Source: Antedon bifida
Taxonomy: Eukaryota > Echinodermata > Crinoidea > Comatulida > Antedonidae
DNA length: 64,000 bases
Reading direction: 5' to 3'
Assembly: GCA_963402885.1 (NCBI GenBank)
Contig: OY727093.1
Location: forward strand, 8,381,501 to 8,445,500
A program made the position numbers and the translations under genes. Positions 11,880 through 23,100 of the stretch are shown here, piece after piece (the first letter of the stretch is position 1; every line of letters starts with the position of its first letter). The notes beneath the pieces are model-generated. The model was not told where the DNA came from and ran no database searches. It was given only the letters and a program-made list of their open reading frames with translations.

Positions 11880-11990
11880 ACTCAACTAGCCTTGAATTAC
11901 CACTGTATTATATAGTCTGTATTGTCTTCTACAACAACAACGTTTTCCAGCGATGCGATTGGTTGTTGATGCAATTGTCTGGGCGGAGCT
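11880..11990 (-). promoter_or_regulatory. Core promoter of the CDK inhibitor gene
   Basis: Reading the minus strand: a GC box (GGGCGG on plus, 11981-11986), a CCAAT box (11958-11962), then TATATAATA (11906-11914), in that order towards the gene. A start site near 11880 would give a 5' UTR of roughly 80 nt before the ATG at 11801. Spacing is textbook for a TATA promoter. Confidence 0.6.
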
Positions 11991-12049
11991 TAAGGGGGTG
12001 GATGTTAGCCGTGTGATTTTGTCCACAGTTGTAAATTAAAAAGGACGCG

Positions 12050-14560
12050 TTCGACGTAATCCCAACATCTGTTTGTGTGCATTCATTGTTTTTATTTACT
12101 CACGTAGACGATAGAGGGCGTTTTATATAAATTCATTTCTAGTCTAGACATGCATCTAACCACAAAGTCAGGAACGTGCCCAGACAAGATTAAAATAATT
12201 TAAATTTCAAAATCAAAGTAATTTAAAGATAAACTACAATTAATTGTCAATATTTGGTATGGTACCTATTCAGTTTATTTAGTGGGCGATCCGAAAATAA
12301 CTTCAATATCAAATCAAACGAATTATCTTTCAACCAATAAGTTTGTGGAGCTGCTATCGCCATGGTTTGATATAGCTAGGCACATGTGCTACTAAAACAA
12401 ACTCCAAAATGAGGTACCATGGTCATAATGTTTCAATCTTAAATTTATTCATTAAACATATTGAATTTTGCTTTTATATTAGTATTATTAGTTACCGAAA
12501 TTGCACAATCACTATAAATTGACCAATCAAATTGTAATCAAATAAACAAACTATTGACCAAAACAAAAATCTGTATAAATCATTTAAAAACCAATTGTCT
12601 TGGAAAGAAGAATGCAATATCTCCATTCGTGTAGCTTCTTCTTTTAGTATTACACTTGTTTTTTTCTCAAGCTTATTTCTACATTCTTTTTTGCACTTTT
12701 AATTTGATTGAAGGCCTATAAGTTGATTTTGATTGGTTGATTGTACATCTGCGAAGACAGATAATATACATAAGTGCATGTTTTTCTTAGAAATCCCATG
12801 TAAACAGACTAACATTTTACGAATTAAAATTGGTAGACACCATGGTTTGGTTAGTAGGCCTACAGACCACAAACGTGCAGACGATATACTAGAGGGCGCT
12901 ATCTTGTTTTCTTTTCAAAATGTCATTTTCACAGTATAATACCATATGACGATATGACTCTTATTTTTTTCTTTTTGGCCTTTTTTTATCTCACTTATTT
13001 TATATGGCATATTTTTATCAACTTGAAATAAATAAATGCAATCTTTCTCATTTAATTACGGATGAAGAAACCGTATTTGGTAGAATACAGGCGAAGAGCC
13101 ACCGAGAGAGCAACCCGATTATTTTCTCCCGTGATGGGTACGTGACGGTTGTGTCACGATCACATGATGAATAGGCTGTTGCCAATGCCAAGTTACCAAG
13201 TACTGAATATATCGACAAGAAATGTGATACCAATTGCATTCACGTTTATTGATTTGAACCCGGACTCAATGAATAACATTGAAACTGTGTTGTTAAGGTC
13301 AAACACAAAGTGTAACCTTCGGTATCGGTTGTAAGCGTAGAATCAGTTTTCTCGCTTATTGATTGGGTCCAACCTTGATCTTATTTGGCTCATTTCCAGT
13401 AGGCCTATGCATGCTACCCGTGTAAAATTAAATTTATGATTTATATAGTAATATATCCATATGAATATACATGATTTCATAGCAACCCATTAAAACAAGC
13501 AACAATAAGTAGGCCTACATGCATGTATTAATGAATCCATTAATCCATGGTACATGTAACTAAAGTTCGCTGACCTGACCTTCAATATACTACGAAAGTT
13601 ACAAGTACTGTACTCGATCCAATCCAATCAATATTTCAATATTGATGTGTCTCGTCAAGATGTTCATTGTTACATTTTGTACGTGAATGATTAGGACAGT
13701 TCTGTCAATTCTAAGCCGGGCTATTAATAGACATATGAAAATTGATGCGCATGTGCCTATATTCAGAATTAATTTGATGAAATCAAATGAAATCAAAATG
13801 AAAATGAAATATTCAGAATTGATTTGACATCGAATGCTTGGGTCAATGTTCTTTCATTACAATATATGAAGTTCTTACTACAATTTCTTAACTTACTGTA
13901 ATGTAGTAGGCCTACTACTATTTCTATGGGAGCTTCCGGTGGTAGTTCTCTGTCGAAATTTATAAAGATTCATGTAGTGAGCTTCTATAAAACTCAACAG
14001 CAACTAGACTCGAGGGATTAGATTTAACGTTTAAGGGGCTTAATGGAAATAAATCTCTGAACCAAAAAGTCAATCCCATGAATTAATACAGTAATTTGCT
14101 TGCTGATTACCGTAAAAGGGAATTGTCTATAATATGCATGGGTTACGTAATAGACGGACAGGTCGGATCGGCAATAAGAGCATGATAATATAGAAAAAGA
14201 GCTTTTATAGGCCTAAATTAGTACATCCTTGATTTTATGACTATCAAAACAAGCAATTCAATATTTATACAATAATGAAGGAAATAGAAAATTAGTGTTT
14301 AGTATTATGCCTACACTACATTTCCATTTAGCGTTATACAAAATTCTAAAATCAGAGGCCTCAGTTATTTTGGATGAATTACAGACAGGTTAATGTCCAT
14401 CTATGTATGCCAAGAGGCCTATTGTCCAACTCTCTTTTTAAAACAGTAATTTAATATAAGAGGCATATAAATAATTAGCTTCACAGAATATTGAATGTGC
14501 CAATTTATATCTGGAATTCAAATGATATCATTTATGGTACTGATTTTATGTTTCTCTTTT
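12050..14560. other. Intergenic stretch with no supported gene
   Basis: Open frames here are short and lack convincing splice sites. TAGGCCTA motifs recur (about 12857, 13401, 13511, 13907). A short ATCAAATGAAATCA-type near-repeat occurs near 13780-13820. Nothing else stands out. Confidence 0.5.
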
Positions 14561-14569
14561 TAAATTAAG

Positions 14570-14659
14570 CATGGAGCTGACAGGTTTTCCCGCGTTTAGA
14601 GACGGAATCAGATTTGGATTAAAATGCGATAACAATGCAGCAAACTTGAAGCAAAAAAG
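14570..14659 (+). other. Candidate coding exon of an unidentified gene
   Basis: An ATG at 14571 opens a frame reading MELTGFPAFRDGIRFGLKCD and continuing to a strong donor, AAAAAG then GTAAGA, after 14659. A modest acceptor precedes the ATG. Codon use is less AT-biased than the flanks. TTTTCCCGCG inside it also resembles an E2F site. The phase out is 2, the same as the island at 9810-9931. No following exon could be fixed with confidence, so this may be chance. Confidence 0.3.
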
Positions 14660-16390
14660 GTAAGATTTAATCCGTATTAACGTTAAATCTGAAGTCGAGT
14701 CATTGAATCATTGCACTGGCTATCTTTTTGTTACATAGTATAAAGGTATCTGTTGTTGTATTGTCTTATGGTTAATCAGGAATGTGTGGGAACGTTAACT
14801 TAAAGTTTACAATGAACAAGAGTCGCAGGATTAGTGATTTAGTTTAATGTCCGATTTTCAATTTATAAACTTAAAAGGTCTAACGCTCTTAACTTGACCA
14901 ATTCATCTAAATTGGTGATTAGCCATAATCACGTATTTAATGTGATTTTCGTGGCCATTGTCGGAAACCGTTATAACGGTGGGAAAACATTTTCGCGCGT
15001 TTTACATAACTTTTACGCGGGTTTTTTGTTTTGTTTTTGTTGTGCATATTTATGTAGCACACATTACCGCAAAATAATAGGCCTACAGAAAAAAAGATAA
15101 CGAAATTAAAAGTCAAGGCCAGCAAGCTAGGCTGCTATACACTCTGGAGGAGTGAACATTTTGACGACACTGCTCATTGTGGATCAAGGATTTCGAGATA
15201 GTAGTGGGTCTAAAATTAAGAATTTTTGGAAAATTTATGTGGGGAGGGCACATGGTCTTATACAATTTACTTTCCACATTACAACTGAATGTCTACAAGG
15301 TAAATACTATTCCGACTTCATTCAGTGACAGGAAATACTGTGAAAATGAAAATTGCCTGACCTACAGCCTATTTTAAAGCCCGGAATCAATATTATATGT
15401 TCTTTATTGCGAGACATTTAAAATAATAGTAGGCCTAATATTTAATGAAGATCCAAACTGCAAAAGACACTCCACATAAGCCTCTTTCCTCTTGAGGCGG
15501 CATGCATTATACAGTAGACTAAAGAATGTGTTCTAACTGTACGTCCCCAGTGGTTTTTAAGGAGATGAGCCTACAGATCAGCTGCTTTAGCGACCTTCAA
15601 TGGGTTTTTTTTAGCGCAGCATGGATTAACAAATTTTAAGTTTTAACTACATTACAAAAAAAAACCAAAATAATACTGCTCTTTTTATTCATTTTTAAAG
15701 AGTACTACTGTAGACCTAACAATACAATAAGTCTTTTTTACAATTTAACAATTAACATATATAAACCACAAACCGAGTACTTTAAATAGCAAGGACAACT
15801 TATAAATTGTATGGCACGTATGCTATTTTGTATTTTTTTATCATAGAAAATAATTAGGGTCATGCATTATTTATGATTTATACCTTAACTAATATCACAT
15901 TACTGTAATTTAAAATTTGTTGTGTTTAATTTTTTCGATCCTCATGTCACAAATATAGTAAACAACAGTTTTTATAGTATGTGAACTTTATTCAATCAAT
16001 CATAATCATTTTTTAGTCATAATAATGATAACCATAATACCGTGTAGTACAGTAATGTTTACGAAAAAAATAATAATTATAAGATAAATACTGTGATTAT
16101 TTACAATAATGATAATAATAAATATAGAATAGTGATTATTTTTAAGTTTATCAGTTCCACAATGAATGAATTTTTCCGGAGGTGCTCAGTCATTTTTATA
16201 TTACTAGGGTATAGTAACCCACGAGAAAAAAAGTTATCCATAATAATACGATTGTTAGCTAATAGAAGCCTTGTTGGGTACGGTTATAACTATAATTTAG
16301 TTTTTCATGAAACTAATACTACAGACCGTCTATGTGTCCATAAGTATTGTTTGTGCGATCGAAAATAAAGAAGAAGAGAAGCTAAAAATG
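14660..16390. other. Stretch without a supported gene
   Basis: Contains an open region at about 15126-15299 that ends in a GTAAAT donor but lacks a credible acceptor. AT-rich DNA fills the rest. The 3' end leads into the probable NAGS promoter. Confidence 0.45.
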
Positions 16391-16399
16391 AGTTTGCTG

Positions 16400-16920
16400 C
16401 CCTCTTGAAGTTTTTTAAAATTCGATTGATATTCGATGATCGATCAACAACCGCCGCCGACAGAGAAGATTATGATGCAACATGGTTTAATAAAGTAAGT
16501 CTTCTTCGTCGTCAAAAGAAGCTGCTGACGGGGAGAGAGGAGGTGGTCTATGTTAGGCCTAGAGAAGTAAGTTGTTAAAGTTAATGTAACGTTGTTGTCA
16601 CATCTAGGCCTATGCCTAAATTAGAATTGGGCACATAGACCTACAAAATTGTTAAAAGATAATTATTAAAACTTAAAAGCTAGGCCTAGAATATGCCGGT
16701 AATTCTACTAAATGACCATTATTTAGTATGGTAAGGCCCCAGTCTACTAATAGGCCTAGGCCTACTACTAACTAGGCCTACTAGGCTAGATGGGTTTTAG
16801 CCGGTTGCCTAGGCTATGTTTGATCTAGGCCTACCTATACTATACTCAGGCTCAGAGGCATCCTGCTTCTTGTAGGCCTAGCCTAGGTCTACTAGCTAGC
16901 TAGATAGCCTAGATAGTTTC
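16400..16920 (+). promoter_or_regulatory. Probable NAGS promoter and first non-coding exon, with dense TAGGCCTA cluster
   Basis: Two strong donors, AATAAA then GTAAGT (after 16495) and GAGAA then GTAAGT (after 16566), could end an upstream non-coding exon that splices to an acceptor at 16994. From about 16550 to 16900 the octamer TAGGCCTA and its variants occur more than ten times, sometimes overlapping, far above any other part of the window. Whether they are a simple repeat or regulatory sites is unknown. Confidence 0.4.
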
Positions 16921-17040
16921 AGAACATTTACAATCAATCCATAAAAATAAAATACAATAATGAATAATATTAATATGAATAATTCATTTTCAGAAATCTT
17001 TTAATTTTGATTTTGATTGTTTTTACAACCAAAACCGCTG

Positions 17041-17112
17041 ATGCAATTATTAGCTCTTCGCAAGTCAAGCTTTTGGCATCGCCGAATGCATTGCCTGTTG
17101 GTGGAAAATTAA
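17041..17112 (+). CDS. Upstream ORF in the NAGS leader (23 codons)
   Basis: ATG at 17041 opens a frame of 23 residues starting MQLLALRKSSFW and stopping at 17112, 33 nt before the NAGS start and out of frame with it. A second minimal uORF (ATG plus two codons) starts at 17120. Both lie after the leader acceptor at 16994, so they should be in the mature 5' UTR. Translational regulation is inference; the peptide itself matches nothing I know. Confidence 0.4.
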   Translation: MQLLALRKSSFWHRRMHCLLVEN

Positions 17113-17145
17113 TAAAGCCATGAATATTTAACCATATTTAAAAGA

Positions 17146-20100
17146 ATGTCACAAATATTAGCAACAGTGAGGGTGTGTAGATGTTTACGACGCAAGTCTG
17201 CATTAGCTACAACCAGTAATGTCAGGAATTATATATGTAAGCCTCTCCTTGGTTTTCAAGCAGTTAAGGAAAAAACTGTGTTAATTCAGCCAAAATCTCG
17301 AGGTTTTATTTTACACTGGCTACGATGGAAAAGTGACTATTTACAAACACTGCCCCACCTGAGTCAGGGAAAGTATACTTCAAATGTAAACCACGATCTG
17401 AGACGTTTTTTAGAAGAGGTATGTACTGTATGAAATTTGTTGCCTTTATAAATTTAATACTGATTATTACTGAACTTGGTAATACAAATAAAAAAAAAAT
17501 ATTTTAAAAACCCAGCCATTGACCATTTGTATATATTAATAATTAAAAGAATTCCATTACTTACAGTTGTCTACATGAACAGCTTTCACATATCACATTA
17601 CATTGAACTTTATTAACAGAAATTAGTTTACAGAAAGGGATACACTTAGAACTGTCACTCTGGCCGATCCTATCTGATTTCTTTTATTTTTATGACCTAC
17701 CTTTTTTGATCATTTTCTTATTTTCTCCCTGTTTAAGTATTGTAATATTGGTAAATGGAAATGTAAGTGTTTTTGTTTCTTTAGATTGGGACAGATCCAA
17801 AAGAGGCAAGATATTGGCTCAAACAATTTCAAAACATCGATCAAATGCGTGCTAAAATATTCGCTGTTGTACACGTTCATCAAGATATATTTCAACAACC
17901 TAAGATGGCAAGATATTTTCTTTTTTTTAATTTAAGAATCACTCTTTTCAATTGTTTTCCTTCTCTCTTTTTTATATTCACTTTTTTTTTAAGCAGATGG
18001 AGTTACTATATTGATATGAGTAATGTGTACTCTATTTGATCCCTAATCATAGTAGCTTATAGTAGGCTACATTAAAATAAGGTTAAGGCCAAATAAAACA
18101 ATTGTTTCACCTCTGTTATCAAATTTTAGAGGCTCATACCTTTTTTTATTATTTGTTGGGTTTTATTTTCTTGAAGAAATTGATTGTTTAAAAAAAGTTA
18201 ACCAAATAAAACATTCAATTTACCATCAAAAAGTTTGGTGATATTTAAATAATATACCAAAACATGAAAACGATAATATCAGTTTTAGATGAACTAAATA
18301 GTAAAACTCCTCATAAAAAAAATATTTTTTATTTGGGCTAAAGTTATAGATACAGTAGAGTCCCTGAATATTTAATGGCAATATAAATCCTCATTGTATT
18401 ACTGATGATACTAATAGTTATAATGAGATTACTAGAATGACCTTAGTACTGAATATGAAGTTTATTTTTCTGTTTTTATTTCAGCTGGAAGCATTAAGTT
18501 CCAATCTTTCTTTTCTTTTTCGAAATGACATGATTTCATTAATTGTGCATGGTGCCACGTTTCCAGCAAATAATCAACCCACTTCAGATGAATTACAGGT
18601 GATTAAAACACAATTCATGCATAATTGAAATTTATGTTTTTTGATAGATTTTATGGAACATTTTTATATTTGACCTAAGGGACCATATTAAAATTATTCT
18701 ACTGTAAATAACTATATTTAATTTATGCATAACTTGCTTTATGTCAATTTTTTAGCAAGCTTTTTATTAGGTAAGCATACATCACTGTATTGCAGTGACT
18801 GCGCCTCATAAACTTCCATGTTAAAACAAACACATATCATCTCATAAAGAAATTAACCTCTATGAGTTACTGCAGTAACTGCAATAGAATAATTTTGACA
18901 TTTATTAATAATTAAAAAATAAAAATTAAAAATAATTGTTAGTTCTTGTAGCTGTCTACAGTACTATGTACACGGTTTATTACTGAACAGTACTCCCAAT
19001 GATTTATATACAGTAGTAATATGTACAATTTGTGATGACCTTACAATAGATTGTAAAAACTGACTTTGAAAATTTGTTCAATTTCAAGACACAAACACCC
19101 TTTTTTAGCTTCTTTTTTCCTTTTTTTTACCCCTTTGGTCATCACATAATTACCCTGCTATATAACCGATTGTAATGCCACCCACGATTTAAAGGTATTC
19201 AAACACAATGCTTTGCTAAATCCATTGTTAAAATGCAGTGAAGTCCAAACTCCTTATTTTGCCAACTTTCATAACCAGGACCTTGAGAATATCGTCCATT
19301 ATATAAGATTTATTCAGATGCTTTGCCTGACTTGGTATGGTAAACCAGGGAAGAGTGATATTACAATTTGTAATTTCACTCTTCCCTGGTTAAACCAATA
19401 TAGTCCAGCAGCCATAATAGACAATTAATGTCTTGTTCAACTATGACAATATAAAGTACTAATATACTATAATAATTGGATATTTTGTGGTCAAGTTTAC
19501 AAAACATTAAAGTTTACAGCAAATCATAAAAAAAAAAGTATTTATATCGACGGGTATATAACTGGGTCAAGTGGTGGGTATTATACCGACTCTGGTATAA
19601 GCCCACCACATTTGAGAGAGATGCATGATCTGAGGGTCAGCAAGTAGTGGATTACTGTATTATTACTACAGTAGCCTATATCATCAACATGGATGAAAAT
19701 AATAATTACTCTGAATTTCATAGGAGAGTTTATGCTCTATGATGAGCTGGGTTTATAACAGAGTCTCTTAAACAGTTAATGCTTAGATAGGATGTAGTAC
19801 GGCATTAGAAAATATTTGCCATGTTATGTGAGACACGTAATACATCCACTGACATTTCAAACCATCAGTTTGTTCCAAACATAATACCATAAGGTGTCTA
19901 CAATTAATTTGCATTAGAATACGTTAAACAGTACTTGCATAATAGTACAGGCAAGTTCAAGTGGCAATTTGTACATCAAAGTATTAATATAATATTTCAA
20001 GAGTTGATGATTTTTCTGATGAAATAATGCTTTTATATAGATCAAGTTGTTTAACATGAATATTCATGAGGACTGAGAGTAAATCAGTAAAGACAGCAAG

Positions 20101-23100
20101 TGTTGGACTCTGAATGTTAATTACACTAACAACAGTAAATTAAACTGAAGTTAGATTTGATTTCAGGTGACAGCCATTGCGTTGATTAATATTAGCATGT
20201 CTTCCTCTTTACTTTCAGTATCTTAAATTATATTTTGTTTTGGTATTTTCATTTGATATTACATAGGACCATGTCGTAATACATAAGCAGACATGTTGGA
20301 ACTCATTTTAGTTTGATTTTCTTTCTGTATTATATAAATTACAGTATAATCATAATAAAACAAAATATTTATTTTAATTTTTTTTTTATTATTTATTTCA
20401 ACTTTATTTATAGAGGCTAATCCTTTCAGCTGGGGGTGGGGAAGTGCGGAATTCTTCAGGGACCCTCTAAAATGTCAATAAAATCCACATTAAAATGATT
20501 ACCACCCCCAACTCAATAAATTTTAAGGTTAAAAAGATTAATACCCAACCCACATCTTATATTTCTTTGGAAAATCTGTTTTCTTAGGCAAGTCGACGTC
20601 GGGTTAACCAAGAGACAATGACTATGGTGAATTTTCTACAGGCAAGCGGAACGCCAGCTCACCCGTTATTTCCAGGGAGCAATGTCCTGAAAGCCGAAGC
20701 AACGCCTGGAAGTAGCATGATGGGAAAGGTCATAAATGTCAACACAGATCCATTACAATGGTGCTTAGGGTGAGAAAGTATTTAAATTTATTAATTTAAA
20801 CATTTAATTTAACATTCAATTTCGCCTGTATCATCCATTAAAGCTTGGTCAAATCTAACCTCTAGCCATCAGCACAAACTCTGTGGTCTGTAGGTATGAA
20901 TGCTAGGCTAGTGATCTAGAGGTTTTGGGTTTGAGTATTACTTGTGTGTTCTCAATGTACAACAGAGTAAATCTCTCACTAAATAACAATTAACAACAAA
21001 TGTGTAACACATTTAATTTAACTTTACAATCAATTGTGTTAATGATTAATGCATTTTACGTTAAAGGTCAAAACTTGAATAGCGAAAGCTGATTTATTTT
21101 GGTCTTTTTTGTAATTTTTGTTAATGAAGTTTTTATATTATGTTATGAGAGTGACAAATAAGGTATTTACATACACAAACAATCTACACACATTAAATGT
21201 TGATGTGTCTCAATCATATGCGAATTCAAGGGGGAATCCCCTAAACTTTGCAGATTGTAATGCAAAAGATCACTGTAGGCTTCGGCATCTAAAATTTGCA
21301 ATTTTTAGACCCTAGCCCCCACCCCCTATTTCAAAATCCTGGATCCGCCACTGTCAGTGCTAGTTTTTAATATTACTTTAGTAATAATAGTAGTTGGTAC
21401 AGTATGTTAGTGGGTGATAGAGTCAATTATAAGTTAATTGCAGATACACATAGCTTCTAGTACTGCAGCTGTATCTCAATAGGTTGAACCCACTCAATTC
21501 AAAAAGGTCAAGATTCATACACAATTACTGTACTTTGTTTATTCAACAATTTTTTTATATATTTAACTATTAAGTGTTTAACTGCTCTGTGTATAGACTA
21601 TTTTATAATAGATAGATTTAATACTAATCAACACACTATAAGCCTCACCAAGTGTAACAATTATTGTGAAGGTGAACTAATTCTAATAATATAACTGAAA
21701 TCCAAAGGTCAAACTAAAATAAATTGAAATGGAAATGAAAGGATAAAGTTTATAAAATATAAAATTTAAATAAATAGTCATTACATTTCTGTGAATAAAC
21801 AGCAATCATAAATATTGTTGACCTTTATTGTGCCCCTTAATTTATAGGATAATTCTGTAACACTATTACAAAAATATAAGAGTGTACAAATTCCACTCCG
21901 AAAAAGCTCCTTTCTGCCTTATAAAGTAATCTCATTAGCTCTTATGAAGGAATATAGTTCTCCGAAGCTTGACATTTCTTTCTTACTGTTTTACTTTATA
22001 GTTTAATGATTTAGCTATTTGCTCTCCATTGAGATTCAGCCACAGATGATACCCACAGCATTGCCATTTTTTCAGTGCTTATTATTTCTGTATTGAGATC
22101 CAGCTACTAATGATACCCATAGCATTGCGATTTTTATATGATAATTTGCCTTTGGATATACAGTAAAACTAAAAGAAATGATTACTATAATTACTATAAC
22201 TCAAAGAGTCAGTTGCCCCTTAAAAAACATCGAAATACAAAAAATATTTCGATGTTTTTTAAGAAGCAACTGGCTCTTTGAGTTATAGTAATTGTTTTGC
22301 TTTAGTTGCCCCTGACCATTGTGCTCTGTTTCTGTTCTGTTCTGTATCTGTGTTTTGGTCGAATAAATAAATGAAATGAAAAAAAAAATTAAATAAATAG
22401 AATATATAAAAAAAACCAAAATTGATATGTGTCAATATTAGCTAAAATTAGGTATGCTTTAGAAAAGCTTAGCAGCAGTTAAAAAATTTTAAAATGCCAT
22501 CTAAACAAAAATTAATATATATTTGTAGTGTATTAATTGTTAAATTATTACACACTATTACAGTGTTAATAATAAATGTAAACATATCTGTACTGTAACA
22601 TCAACAGAGGCATGAGGCCTCCAACGCTGGACTTCTGGGAAGAGTGATTAAAAACGATATTTTATAATAATGGTCCTAAATATTGAAAATCTTCTTAGAA
22701 TTTAACACTTTATATTTAGCTACATATCTTCATCCAAAGATTTCTAGGCTTATTAAATTTTGAACTTGACCAATCCTATGTGGTTTCACATTCTCTTTCA
22801 CAGTAACACACGTTTTTTTTATACCATACCAATCATATCAAGTTTAATGCTCTGTCTGATCAATCTAATCTAATCAAATTTTATGAGACAAAAAAATGTG
22901 ATGTGCCCATATATGGACATGATGATGTCATAGCACTACTAAGTTTGGGCATATCACTGCCATATTTATGCACATCATACTTTTTTTGTCAATCTAGTTT
23001 GATAGTGTAGACAGAGCTTAATACATTTTACATACTCTTTTGGTTTATATATTTTCAATTCATTATGTTATGTATTGTTTAGGTGTGGTCATATGCCAGT

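Noticed and set aside
15126-15299. Open plus-strand region ending in a GTAAAT donor
   Set aside because: There is no credible acceptor, a second frame is open as well, and the peptide shows no protein texture I could support.
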